The notes under the pieces were generated by a model that made no database searches, was not told the origin of the DNA, and worked only from the letters and a program-made list of their open reading frames with translations. This document shows, piece after piece, positions 11,233 through 35,344 of a DNA stretch of 64,000 nucleotides. The position numbers and the translations under genes were made by a program. The stretch covers positions 1,240,001 through 1,304,000 of the forward strand of contig NW_027445626.1 of the NCBI RefSeq assembly GCF_035582795.1. The letters are read 5' to 3'. Position 1 is the stretch's first letter; the number at the start of each line of letters is the position of its first letter. The DNA is from Mycteria americana. Taxonomy: Eukaryota > Chordata > Aves > Ciconiiformes > Ciconiidae.

Positions 11233-12191
11233 ATGGAGAAAGAGGAATGGGACAACCGGACATCACCAGTGGAGTTCCTCCTGCTGGCACTGCGTAATGT
11301 CCCCAAGCTTCAGATGCCTCTCTTTCTCCTCTCTCTCATCACCTACATGGGGACCATGTTTGTTAACATCCTCATTGTTGTGCTGCTGGTGGCAGATCAG
11401 CACCTTCACACTCCCATGTTGGTCTTCCTGGGGAATTTCTCCAGTGTGGAAATGTGCTGTACCTCCAGAATGCTGCCCAGGCTGCTGGCCAGCTTCCTAA
11501 GCAGGGACAGAGCCCTTTCTGCTCAAGGCTGCATGACACAGCTCTTTTTCTTTGGCAGTTTTGCAGGTACCGAGTGTTATCTGCTGGCCACCATGTCCTC
11601 TGATCGGTACTTGGCCATATGTCAACCCCTGCTCTACGCAAGCCTCATGAACTGGAAGCTCTGTCTCCAGCTGGTGGCTGGCTCTTGGCTAGCAGGATTA
11701 CTGATGTCTACCATAGTCACCAGGCTATTTTTCAAGTCACAGTGCTGTGGTCCCAATGCAAGTGATCATTTCTTCTGTGATTTTGCCCCATTGCTAGAGC
11801 TTGCCTGCAGTGACAGCACCGTGCTGAGACTGGTTACTTTCATCATCTGCTTTCTGGATGTAGTCTTCCCATTTGTATTCACATTGGCATCCTATATCTG
11901 CATCATAGCTGCGATCCTGAGGATCCCAGCCACCACGGGGAGGCAGAAGGCCTTCTCCACCTGCTCCTCTCACCTCATCGTGGTGACTCTTTTCTATGGT
12001 ACCCTCATTGTTGTCTAGATGATTCCCAGAACAGCCTCACTGAGGCAGCTCAAGAAAGTGCTCTCCTTTTTCTACACCATCCTCAACCCATGGTCAATCC
12101 ACTCCTCTACAGCCTGCGGACCAGGGAAGTCAAGGGGGCTCTTGGAAATGCACTGAGAAAAACTGTGGCCTGCATCGAGAGCTCATACTAG
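11233..12191 (+). pseudogene. Olfactory receptor pseudogene, nearly intact
   Basis: Class II OR, OR6/OR11-like. From the ATG at 11233 (MEKEEWDNRTSPVEF, N-glycosylation site NRT) the frame is open through TM1-TM6. It has TPMLVFLGNFS in TM2, MSSDRYLAICQPL after TM3, the loop-2 cysteines, and GRQKAFSTCSSHL before TM6. The tyrosine codon expected after TLIVV is a TAG at 12016-12018. A one-base loss in the C run near 12088 then throws the TM7 motif into another frame, where NPLLYSLRTREVKG and a terminal TAG at 12189-12191 can be read. As it stands the product would be 261 residues with no TM7, so it is non-functional. Only one point nonsense and one single-base indel separate it from an intact gene, so it may be intact in other individuals or a sequencing casualty. 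Confidence 0.88.
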
Positions 12192-15002
12192 TTGTGATCC
12201 ACCAGGAATAATCAGGTTGTGGTTGTGTCAAGTGTGGACAACTCGTAAGTGCATATTTTGTGTGCCAGGCATATCTTTACAAGTGCAGAATCTTGGGAGT
12301 GTTTGGGGAATGAGAAGTGGGAGAAGAGCATTTGTGTCTTAAAGAAGGATAGGTCTGGTGTTGAAGAGTGTAACAACATTCCCTGCCTTTCTTCTTTCTT
12401 TCAAGTAGACACAACTGGGATGCTGCAAGCGGGAGCTGTTGAAATGCCACATCTGCCCAGGAGTGGGAGAAAACTTACTCTAGACATGCTGATTTCTCTT
12501 CCGTTACCCAGCCAAGCTGAGGGGTGGGATTGTTCCATGTCTGGGATTCCTTAGGGCATTTCCAGATTGGCAGTGAGAAGTGGGCAGCTGACTCAAGCCC
12601 TTCCACTGGGCATGTCTAAATGCGAGTAGATTAATCCCATCCCTCGTGTTCTCTGGCCTTTCTAACAGAGGAGAACTGTGAAAGCTAGTCTGATAGGGTC
12701 AGCCCCTCGGGAAAAAAAAGTAGATCTTTCTGCAGAAGAAACATACACAAGCTGGGTCTCATTTTCCCCATTTTTTAGACATAGAAATCATTACTTCTCC
12801 ATTCTTTCCTTCTCATAATCTGATCCCCCCCTCCAACAATGTCATTACTTATTTGTTTCCCACTGGCTGACTTAGATATTGCAAACTGAGTCCTCCTATT
12901 TTCTTCTTTCTTGCAAAAGAGAGCAAGGTCAGCTCATGGGGCATGACTGAGCCCATCCAGCCCCAGCAGCGGGCTTTCCCCATTTCCTCGGCGGATGCAT
13001 GTGCACAAGGTGGAAATGTTTCCATCATGCTTGATTTGCGCAAGGGCCCTGACATACTCCCACAACACACTTATTCCACTTCCACCCACACACATCAACT
13101 CCTTCCCACTTCCAGGCTCAAATCGTGGTTGCAAGAATTTGCTGCACTTCAGAAAAGGCCTTGAGCTTCGTGGATCTTCCTAGTGCTGATGGCAATCTTC
13201 CTGGCTCCCTCCAGATCTGATGGGGAGACTTCCTTCCTGTAACAAGGGCTTTATGACAAACTTTTATGAAGTGTTTGTCTTTCTGTGATTCTGATGTGTG
13301 GACAGAGTAGACACAGAAAAGAAAGATGTGCACCAAAATGGATGCTGAGTGAAGTGCCAGTAAGAACCAGGTGAGATACCCCCATGGCTGCGGCTTCCTG
13401 TCAAGAAGTGTGTCCCGAGAAGGGATCCAAGCTCTGCCACTGTGGAGTGGGGAATCAGCAGTGTCCATGCCAGCTGGGGACGCAACCAGTGACTTTTGAA
13501 AGACCACCCTTCATCTGAACTGCTTTAGAGTTGTCCTTGAGGATGGGGTATGATGGTTTACATTGCAACTACTGATTGAACTGGCATTGCCCAGAGTGGC
13601 TATCAGAGATGCAAACTGCTATGTTGCAGCTATTGAGATTTAGGCAGATTCATGTTGGCGGGTTGTTTGTAGGTTGCTTTGTGTTGCTTTTTCTTCTTTT
13701 TTAGATACTGATCGTCTTAGGGAAATCACCCAAGCACCTGAAGGATTGTTGAAGGTTTACTGCCAGAAGACCCAGCCAATGTGCATCTCAAGAAATGAGA
13801 TGCCAGAGGGCAAGGGGAGGATGGTTTGGGCACTGTCCTGGGATGTGGGAAACGGAAACGTGCTCCCCTCTCCCTGACACCTTGCCCCCAGTGAGGGCTG
13901 TGAGGAACTCTGCCAACTAGAGTTCCTCTGAAGTCACAGGGGTGTCAGGTAACTTACATCTAACTGCAGCCAATGTGGTCCTGACAGCTCAGCATTTGAG
14001 TTCCCATTTGAGCCCAAGTCATTCCAATTCACACTTCCTCCAGCTTCACTCTGACACTGGCTGTTGTGTGACACAAGTGTCCTGGCTCTCCAGGCAGCAT
14101 GGGCAAAAGCTTCATAGCTGAACTGGAACTTTTCCCTTTGCTGGGAAAGTGAATGCAGCAGGCTCGAGCCAAGAGGCCCAAGGAACAAATCTTCCCATAG
14201 GGCCAACTACTGAAAATCTCCCACAGGCTGTGGGACTTCACTGACAGAGAAGTTGTGAGTCTAGACAATACAGCTTCCCCTAGTTTCCCCTCTCTCTTGG
14301 CTCGCGGCATTTATGTACTGAATCTGCTTGCCACGTGGAAACTGTGTCTTTGAAAAACTAGCTCAGAATATATTTTAATGTCTTTCTTAGCCCAAATGAA
14401 TATGCAGCACTGAAGTGTGTTTCCATCTGTGGAGCAGCTTTGCACAATGTCTGCTCAAAGAGGAGAAATATCTCAGCCTGCAATGGGAAATGGGTGAAGC
14501 TGTGGGGGATTGATGTGTTGCTTCAGACAATATTTGCTATGCATACAATACAAAAAGGTTGTGAAGGTGAATGAGCATGAAAGAAAGAGGAAAACTGCCC
14601 ATCCAATGGAGCTCTGCAGAAGGAGGATGGAGGCGTACATAGCCTGAGGTGATACAAGTGGGATCAGCATGAAGAGAAGGCTTTTGTAGGGAAGGCGTTG
14701 CAAGGGAGTGCCTTGACTTCACCCAGCTAAAAACCAGAGACTGGGCAGTGTGCTGAAGTGCCGGGCAGAAGTGCTAAAAAGCTAAAAGACCTTCGCTGAG
14801 AAAAGTTTGGAGGGATTTGGGTTGCAGAGATTTGAGGTAGTCCTTTCAAGCTGTACGCAGGCTGAGCTTTGGAGAGAAGGAAAAATGAAGAAGCTTTCAA
14901 GGATATTTTGGAATTAGTTGTACCCTCCCTTCTCCTTGCTATCAGGTGAAGATTACAATACTGTCCTTAAGTCATCTATGCTCCATATCTATTTACCCTA
15001 CT
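12192..15002. other. No gene seen
   Basis: Sequence between the OR pseudogene and the polypurine tract. Short open frames only; no recognised domain, RNA gene or repeat. Confidence 0.4.
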
Positions 15003-15375
15003 TTTTTGAGGAGGGGGAAGTGTAGGAATAGAGGAGTAGTTTCTTTTTGAACCAAAGGTGGCCAACGGACAGATCCTGGGTTAGTGAGAAGGCACGTGGA
15101 GGAGGAGGAGGTGAGGTAGGAGGCAAGAGGAGGCAAGAGCAGAAATCTGGAGGAGGTGTTGGAGGAGGCACCAGGAGACAATAAGAGGAAAGAGAAGGCA
15201 AGAAGAGGAGGAAGCAACAGGATGCAACAGTAGGAGGAAAAAGGAAGAGGAGGCAAGAGGGAAAAAAGGGGAGCTCAGGAGGCAACAGGAGGCAAGAAAA
15301 GGAGCAGGAGGAGGAGGAGAATGCACCAAGAGGCAAAAGGAGGCCGCAGGAGGAGGAGGAGGCAACAGGAGTCGC
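15003..15375 (+). repeat. Polypurine tract (GGAGGCAAGAGG-like)
   Basis: An almost pure A/G strand built from GAGGAGGCAAGAGGA and GGAGGCAACAGGA variants. It is the inverted counterpart of the adjacent tract starting near 15376. Confidence 0.9.
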
Positions 15376-17015
15376 CTCTTGTTTCCTTGTCCTCCTTTTG
15401 CTTCCTGTTGCCTCCTCCTCCTCCCCTTGCCTCATATTATCTCCTCCTTCTGGTACCTCCTGTTGCTTCCTCCTGCTCCTCCTCCTCCTCAACCCCCTGT
15501 GCCTCCTCTTCCTCCTTCTGTTGCCTTCCTTTGCCTCCTTTACCTTATTTTCCGCATCCTGTTCCTGTTGCCTGGTGCTGACCCAATGTTGCATCCTAGG
15601 CCTCTTTCTCCTTTTGGCTCCTCATGCCTCCTGTTGCCTCCTCCTCCTCTTCCTCCTCCTTTTCTTCCTCCTCCACCTCCTCCTCCTCCGCCTTCTCTTC
15701 TCCTCCTCTTCCTTTTCCCCTTCCTCCTCTTACGCTTCCTTCTCTTACTGTTGCCTCCTCTTGCCTCTTTTTGCCTCCTCCTCCTTCCCTTCCTCCTCTT
15801 GTGGCCTCCTGTTGCCCCACCATCCTCTTGCCCCTGCCGCCTCCTCCTTCTCCTCCTCTTCTTGCCTTTTCCTCCTCCTCATCCTTTTCCTCTTGCTTCC
15901 ATTTGCCTCCTCTTTCCTCCCCTTCTTCCTCCAACTCCTCCCTGCTCTGCCTCCTTTTACCTCCCTCTCTTTCTCCTGATGGTGCATCCTGTTGCCTCCA
16001 GCAGCCTCCTTTTCCTCCTCTTGCTCTTACCTCCTGTTGCTCATTGTTGCCTCCTCCTCTCCTCCTCCTCCTTCTCCTCCACATTCTCCTCCTCATCCTG
16101 TTGTCTCCTCTTGCCACCTGCTTTGACCTTTCCTAATTCTCCTCCTCCTCCTCCTCTTCTTCCTCCTCTGCCTGTTACCTTCTGTGTCTTCCTCCTCCAC
16201 CTTTTGCCTCCTGTTCCTTCCTCCTTCTTTTCCTCCTCTTCTTGCTTCCTTCTGTTGCCTCTACTTGCCTCCTCCTTTTGTTGCCTCCTCCTCCTGTGTC
16301 CTCCTGTTACCACCTGTTGCCTCCTCCTTCCCTTCCTTCTCCTCTTCCTATTCCCTCCTCCCACTCCTTTTGCCTTCTGTTGCCTCCTCTTCCTCCTCTT
16401 GCCTCCTGTTTCCATTTCTTGCCTCCTCTTCTCCTGCTGCTGGTGCCTCCTCTTGCCTCTTCCTCCTCCTCCTCCTCTTGTCTTCTCCTCTTCTCTCCAT
16501 CTCCTTCTCCTCCTGCTTTTCCTCCTCTTTTGTCCTCTTGCCACCTCCTCTTCCTCCTGTTGCCTTCTGTTTCCTTTTCCTCTTCTGTTGCATCTGGGGA
16601 CCTTCTCTTTTTCCTCCTTGTCCTCTTGCCTCAAGTGCCCGCCTCTTGCCTCCTTTTGCTTCCACCTCCTCCTCTTAACTCCATTGGCGTCCTGTTGCGT
16701 CTTCCTCCTCCTCCTCTTTCCTCCTCTTGTGTCCTTTATGTCCTGTTATGTCCATCTCCTTTTCCCTCCTCTTGCCTCCTTTTGCCCGCTCTTGCCTCTT
16801 ACTGCCTCATTCTCCATTTGCATCCCATTGCCTCCTCTTCCTGTTGAGTCCTCCTCCTCCTCCTTTGCTTGTGGCCTCCTGTTGACTCCTCCTCCTCCTG
16901 GTGCCTCCTCTTGCCTCCTCCAATTTTTAATCCTGTTGCTTCTGTTGCATCCTTGTCCTCCTCTTGCCTCCTCCTTCTCCTGCTTTCTCCTGGTGCCTCC
17001 TGTTGCCACTTCCTT
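15376..17015 (+). repeat. Polypyrimidine tract (CCTCCTCTTGCCTCC)n
   Basis: About 1.6 kb of C/T-rich strand made of TGTTGCCTCC and TCCTCCTCTTGCCTCC variants. A 575-codon open frame (15379-17106) and several others cover it on both strands. They encode only Ser/Pro/Leu/Cys or Arg/Glu/Gly low-complexity sequence and should not be annotated as genes. Confidence 0.92.
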
Positions 17016-17024
17016 CTTTTGGAA

Positions 17025-17440
17025 GAGGCTGAGGTACGGAATGCCTTCTTCACTTCCTCTTTTACTAGCAAGACCAGCCTTCAGGAATACCAGGTGCCAG
17101 AGATGACGGGGGCAAGCCTGGAGCCAGGCAGACATAGCCCTGCTGGAAGAGGATCAGGTCAGGGAATTCTTACGCAAACTGGACATACAGAAGTCCACGG
17201 GCCCTGATGGGATGCACCCATGAGTGCTGAGGGAGCTGGCAGATGTCATTGCGAGGACACTCCCAAGAATCTTTTACCGAGCATTGAGATACGGATGTGC
17301 CCAAAGAGTGGAAGAAATCTAATGTCACTGCTATTTTCAAGAAGGGCAAGAAGGAGGACCTGGGGAACAAGAGACGAGTCAGCCTCTCCTTGAGCCCTGG
17401 GAAGGTGATAGAGCAGCTAATCCTGGGAAATATTTCCAGG
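17025..17440 (+). mobile_element. CR1 LINE fragment, RT N-terminal part
   Basis: Translation in shifting frames gives the CR1 segment before the RT catalytic core: FLRKLDIQKSTGPDGMHP, LRELADVIARTL, then FKKGKKEDLGN and a PGKVIEQLILG block. Stops and indels are present. It abuts the polypyrimidine tract on the left and an LTR on the right. Confidence 0.82.
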
Positions 17441-17442
17441 TA

Positions 17443-18450
17443 GATTGTACTGGTTTTGGCTGGGACGGAGTTAATTTTCTGCATAGCAGCCCGTATGGTG
17501 CCATGTTTGGGATTTGTGACCAACGCAGTGTTTATAATACACCAGTGTTGTAGCTATTTGTGGAAGAGTGCTTTCACAGCATCAAGGCCTTCTCTCTTGC
17601 TCTCTCTTCCTCCCCAGCAACTAGGCTGGATCTCTTGATGAGGGAGGACCAGGGGACGTCATTTAGCAAGGCAAAGTTTTACACAGTGCACTGGTGTCCA
17701 TGTCCAGGTTTTGGTAGCGAGGAGGCTGCATGTGTGACCTCTGTGAGAGAAGACCAAGGGCTGCCTCCATGCCAGACAGGGCTGGGTCCAGACAGCTCCA
17801 AAATAGACCCACCGCTGGCCAAAACTGAGCCCAGCAACAAAGCTGGTGGAACGGGTGTGAAAATGTATTTAAGAAGGGGCACAACTGCCAGACTGGGATA
17901 GGAGTTAGGGGGGAAAAAAAAGTGTGAGAAACTGCCCTGCAAACACCATGGTGTTTGCAGGGCACCATGCAATGAAGAAGGCACAATGAAGAAGGAGGAG
18001 AACCACCCCCTCGGTGGTCCAGGCACCAGAGCAGATAGTCTCCTGCAGCCCATGGAGAATACCACAGCACAGCAGGTATTTTCCTGCAGCTTATGGAGAA
18101 GACCATGGTGGAGAAGGTAGAGCCCTGCAGTCTGTGGAGGACCCAATGCTGGAGAAGTTGGGTAATTCCTGAAAGAACTGTGGCCTGTGGAGAGCCCAGA
18201 GTGGAGCAGGTTCATCTTGAAGGCCTGTAGCCTGTAGGAGGGACCCCATGGGAAAAGTGTGAGAAGGAAGGAGCAGCAGGCAGGACGTGTTCTGGACTGA
18301 CCACAACCCCCATTCCCCATGGCCTAGCGCTGCTCAGAGGGGAGGAGGTAGAAGAGTTGGGAATAAAGGAGTGAAGCTGAGCTGGGGAAAAAAGGGTGGG
18401 GAGGAGGCCTTCCATGGGGAAGGAGATAAGGTCTTCCAACAGCCCCACAC
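17443..18450 (+). mobile_element. Decayed avian ERV LTR
   Basis: It begins TGTACTGGTTTTGGCTGGGA followed by GGAGTTAATTTTCT, the start of a common avian LTR that is also present at 57063 and, inverted, at 53315. Downstream are GCATCAAGGCCTTCTCT and blocks of the form TGGAGNAGNCC...GGTGGAG(AAG), which I associate with a longer variant of this LTR group. No viral coding sequence was seen. The right boundary is a guess. Confidence 0.5.
17933..17964. repeat. Perfect 32-bp palindrome
   Basis: The half-site TGCCCTGCAAACACCA is followed without spacer by its exact reverse complement. It lies within the probable LTR. Confidence 0.95.
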
Positions 18451-18735
18451 TTCTTCCACCCTCAGCCTTTACAGTTACACGTGCCTGGCCGGCCCACCTG
18501 CTTTGCCACTGTCACGTTTGGACTGAAGTCCCACACACATTTTGGCATGCCCAGTGTAAGCTGGCCTCCACACAAATCTGGAGTCCACCTGGCCATGGAG
18601 GCAGGGAGAGGACAGGTCCCTCTGCCCAGGGCCAGGAACAGCTCTTCCGTGGGACCCTCCCTAAGGAATGCTCCTCATGTGTGTCAGCCTGTGGCCTGGC
18701 AGGGGTGGAATTGGGACAAGGGCTGCTGGGGCAGG
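18451..18735. other. No gene seen
   Basis: GC-rich spacer between the LTR-like sequence and the tRNA-like element. Confidence 0.4.
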
Positions 18736-18808
18736 GCTGAAGTAGCTCAGCTGACAGAGCATTAGACTGAAGATCTAAAGGTCCCTGGTTCAGCCCTGGG
18801 CTGATACA
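18736..18808 (+). tRNA. tRNA-Phe(GAA)-like, probable pseudogene
   Basis: The D arm (TAGCTCAGCTGACAGAGCA), the anticodon arm TTAGA-CTGAAGA-TCTAA with GAA, and the T stem CCTGG/CTGGG match eukaryotic tRNA-Phe. The acceptor stem does not pair: the 5' strand GCTGAAG faces CTGATAC, with only three of seven pairs. The T loop reads TTCAGCC instead of TTCGATC. A T6 run at 18826-18831 could still terminate Pol III. The internal promoter boxes are mostly kept, but the tRNA itself is unlikely to be charged. Confidence 0.7.
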
Positions 18809-18831
18809 GTGGTATCCTCGCTCAGTTTTTT

Positions 18832-20710
18832 GCAGAGCCTGCCTGCTTCTGCCAGCCTACCCTGTCCTCCTTGCTCCTTCATCTCTGGCCAGAACACTGC
18901 CCCTGAACTGTAGCTGCAGATCTGTGGGTTAGAAGGAGCCTTCCTCTTGCTCCACAAGTCCCCAGCCTTCCCCTCAACAGGACTCTCCATTCAGTGCTTC
19001 TTTGGGGTGCTCTCCATCTGTCCCTCCTTCCATGCTCCACAGCAATTGCCACCTTTCCTTTGTGGGGTCTCTGCAAAGACCGTGTCTCTCTCCTCTTTGT
19101 CATTCTTGATGGTGCACAGACTGCTCCCCTCCTCACACACATCCTTCACCTGGGCCTCAGCTTGCAGACCAGAGCATACTGCCCATGGGGGAGGCCACTG
19201 TGACCCCAGTCCCAGGGAGAGGCACTCCCTGGAGCTGAGGCCTGAATGGCAGCACCCTCCCTCCAGAGGTCTGTCACAGCGAGACCTCTGATGTGCCAAG
19301 GACAGCTGGCAAAGCCGTGCCCAAATAGACTCACCCACCAGACTGCACTGGCTAGACCAGCTGCAGCCCCTCACAGCCATCAGTCCCTGCACAGAGGAAG
19401 AAAGACCTGCTCATGAGCTCCAACAAGCTGCTGGGCTCCCCTCTTGCAACCTCTTGCTGCTACAGAGCCCTGCTCGCCCCTCAGGAACACAGTGACAGTT
19501 GTGACCCAGCACATCTCCCTCTGTCTCCAGCCTCAGGCTCTCCCCAGTCAGCCCAAGGAATGGCACGTGCTGGACTACAGTCGCACAGCAACGTGCATGT
19601 TCTAATTCTGTGCAGTTCTGCAGCCTCACAGCCATCTCCTTAGAGATGCACCTGCAGAGGAGTTTGGCTTTTGTTGTGACTGAGCGCAAGTGAGAGGTGG
19701 TGAGAGGGAGAGACTGTCTGTCCAAGCACAGTTACTGTCTTGTCAGCTTTGAGCACGAGCTTGAACATGCTTGGCCGCAGGGGTAGTGCCTGCAGGATTA
19801 TCACTGCTCCAGAAGAGTCCTTCTAGGTGTTTCTTGAGCAAGAACGGGAGAGTCATTGCTGAGGATGGGTTTTGGGGTCATGTGTGCAAAGCAGAAGAGG
19901 TGAGCTGTCCATCCCCTTAACTCCACTCAACCACTCCAGAAATTCACAGGCACTGTGGTCTGCTATTGATTCCCCCAAACCCTCTCTGCCAGGCAGGGGC
20001 TCAGCAGGGAAAAAATCTATGGTATGGCATTGGGCAACACAATTGTCCCAGCTGTGCCACCATGAGGACACCATCCCTGCATGTGGTCAAACCATCAGCC
20101 TTTGATTTACCAGCTGAACACAGTCACCCACCCTGCCACAGAGACCCCAGCCAGGGCTGTCCCAGGGCACTGCTTTGCTGCCAGGACAGTCATCAGTGCT
20201 GAAGGAATGGGAAGGTCCCTGAGCCCAACCCCCATGACCAGCCCCATGGAGATGGAAGCCTGCTCTTCAAGTCACCTCCAGGGATGCTGGGGAACAGAGG
20301 GCTGCAGGGGGAGGCCTGGTGCCTGGAGGAGTGGGTATAACATTTCTGCCACCACGTCCCCTCCACAGCATGTCCTGGGATGCCATCGGAGCCTGCGGGC
20401 ACCTCACCCCAGGCAGGGCATTTCCCTCACCCTGTTGCACTGCTCCTGCTGTGGAGTTGGGGACAGATGTGGCACAGAGGGGTTTTGCCCTGGGTGGCAG
20501 AGGAGGCTCAGGGGAAGGGGTTTTCTCCTCTCCATCGACCCATCCCGCAGTGGGCCAGAGCGTGGGAGCAGCACCTGCAGCAAGAGCCTCCTTCTGCCCC
20601 ATTGCCCTGCAAAGGCGTTGAGGGTCCCTGGGCACGCAGGGGACAACAGGACTGTGCTCATCAAAGACACATCACGGGAGGAGAGTGTCTCTCCTGCTGG
20701 CAGGTGTCAA
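18832..20710. other. No gene seen between the two tRNA loci
   Basis: GC-rich sequence without recognisable exon, domain or transposon. Open frames are short and overlap on both strands as expected from base composition. Confidence 0.4.
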
Positions 20711-20782
20711 GGGGATGTAGCTCAGTGGCAGAGCGCCTGCTTCGCATGTGGGAGGTCCTGGGTTCAATCCCCAGCATCTCCA
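20711..20782 (+). tRNA. tRNA-Ala (CGC)
   Basis: Full cloverleaf of 72 bases without CCA. Acceptor GGGGATG pairs with CATCTCC (one G-T), followed by discriminator A. The D arm is GCTC/GAGC. Anticodon stem CCTGC/GTGGG encloses loop TTCGCAT, giving anticodon CGC (Ala). T arm CTGGG-TTCAATC-CCCAG pairs perfectly. A and B box promoters are intact and a T4 run follows at 20790-20793. It lies about 540 bases beyond the 3' end of the SRCR receptor coding region, on the opposite strand. Confidence 0.93.
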
Positions 20783-20789
20783 GGGCTGC

Positions 20790-20793
20790 TTTT
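20790..20793 (+). terminator. RNA polymerase III T4 terminator
   Basis: TTTT eight bases past the tRNA-Ala discriminator base. Confidence 0.7.
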
Positions 20794-21321
20794 GCCCTGA
20801 CTCCCCAGCCTCAGGCAGGTGCGGGCTGGAGCCCATGGAACAGCCCATGGAGACTGGGGTCCTGGCAGAGCATGAGGAGAGGGAATCTCAGCCCGTGTGT
20901 CCCAGAAAGTGGCTCTGCACCCTGTGCTGGGGCAGTGGGGAGCAGAGCTGCATCCTCACCATTGTGGGAGGTAATCCGTGGGCCATGATCCCCCCTGGGG
21001 ATGGCTGGGGTGTTTTGGGGTGAGCAGCAGGATTATTCCCCAGGGACCATGGGCTCTCGCAGCCCCACAGCCTGACCCCAAGCCTGCTGTCCCTGAGATG
21101 TGCCCCTTGCCTACCACTGTGTCATCGTTCTCTGCTCCCCCTCATCAGCCTCAGGGAGGTGACCCAACACCTGGGCAGGCAAGCCCCAGCTCTGGGTCAA
21201 AGCCCTCAGAGAATTTTAATAAGAACCAATATGGACGCAGAGTGTAAAAGCAGGAATAAAAATAGAGGAAACTGCAGGCGGTTTCTGCTGCCCGTGGTAA
21301 AGGGAGATGTTTCCCTGGTGC
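20794..21321. other. Likely 3' UTR and flank of the SRCR gene
   Basis: No other gene seen. A minus-strand ATTAAA at 21215-21220, about 100 bases past the stop codon, could serve as the polyadenylation signal. Confidence 0.4.
21215..21220 (-). promoter_or_regulatory. Candidate polyadenylation signal ATTAAA
   Basis: Minus-strand ATTAAA (TTTAAT on plus) about 100 bases downstream of the SRCR receptor stop at 21322. No AATAAA on the minus strand was seen nearer. Confidence 0.35.
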
Positions 21322-34136
<12,815 letters not shown>

Positions 34137-34230
34137 CCTGAGGCTCCTGCCCTGCCAGCACATCCCTGCTCTGCCACACTCCCTGCCACGGCTCCTGGGG
34201 ACTCCTGGGGACAATGACGACAGCAGGGCA

Positions 34231-34273
34231 ATATATCTCTGCAGATTCCAGCCCAGCTACAGGATGAGCCAAT
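34231..34273 (-). promoter_or_regulatory. Candidate promoter of the SRCR receptor
   Basis: On the minus strand a CCAAT-box core (ATTGG, complement of 34269-34273) lies about 35 bases upstream of AGATATAT (34231-34238). The latter is a TATA-like element some 95 bases before the ATG. Inference from motif spacing only. Confidence 0.4.
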
Positions 34274-34279
34274 CAAAGC

Positions 34280-35344
34280 AGCAGGGCCTTTTTCGACATT
34301 ATCGGGAGCTATCTCCCCTCCGACACAGCCCGGCCCTCCAATGAACTTCTCCAGCGCCATTCATGACCATATATGAGAGACGGCTCTGCTACAGGTGTCA
34401 CGTCACCGTGGTGGGGGGCCGTCACAGGACAGGGCTGCTTGTGTGGGGGTAAATGGATTCTTCACCCCCTCAACCCTGCTTTCTCAACCAGGAGCACTGA
34501 GCATCTCCTATGCCAGGCACAGCCAAGAGCCCAAGGTGAGAGTGTCCAGCCACCCTCGTGCCGTGGGAAGCACAGGGCTGGGGCTGCGCCGGAGGCTGTG
34601 TCAGGAAGGGAAGGAAACAGCCCCTGTCCCTGCTACAGACCCCGCTGTGCTGGGAGCAGCAGCTGGGAAAGGGCCTTAGCCCAGGCCAGAGCCCCGTCCC
34701 AGGAGTGCTGCCTCACCCTTCCTTCCCTGGAGAGCCCCATGGAAGGTCCCTCGCAGGAGCCGGAGCTGGGACATGTCCCTGCCCTGGCAGCAGACGTGCA
34801 GCCCAGAGGCTCAGACAGATCCCTGACTGTCAGCGTGTCACCGAGGGGCCGTTATTCCCCGCGGGCGCATCGGGAGCTCCAGCCTGCAGGTGCACAAACC
34901 ACAGCCCACGTGGCCTCGCAGCACTCCCCACGCTCCCCCCGCAGCGCCCAGGCAGGAAGTCTGTGGTTTCCTCCTGGCGCCGTGCCCAGGCACATCCCTG
35001 CGGGGTCCCCGAGCCACCCCCACCCCGACTGCTCCGCCAGGGCTGCAGAGGCTGCTCCTTCGGCATCGCAGGCATGGGGCTGGGCAGCTGCCGTCCTCTG
35101 TGAAGCCCTTGTGACAGCACACGGCCGTTCTGCACCGAGCCCCAGTGCCTTGGGGTGCCATCGGTGATGTGACCACTGCCACTGCTGTGTGCTCATGGGT
35201 TATCCTGATGGTGACCTCACACCCTCCTACTGCTGGCACTGTGTGTGCATGAGTTACAGTGTCACACGTGTGTGTGCGGTGTATGGACTTCTGCTGATGA
35301 TGGTTCTTCCAAAAAGCCGTATTTGGGCATGGTCGAAATATTGT
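34280..35344. other. No gene seen upstream of the SRCR receptor
   Basis: GC-rich. A 264-codon plus-strand frame (34373-35167) has no domain, no start context and strong composition bias, so I do not call it. Confidence 0.4.

Noticed and set aside
15379..17106. 575-codon open frame, plus strand
   Set aside because: Entirely inside a polypyrimidine tract; it encodes Ser/Pro/Leu/Cys low complexity, and comparable frames exist on both strands.
34373..35167. 264-codon plus-strand frame upstream of the SRCR gene
   Set aside because: No domain, no splice partner and strong GC bias; overlapping frames of similar length exist in other phases.
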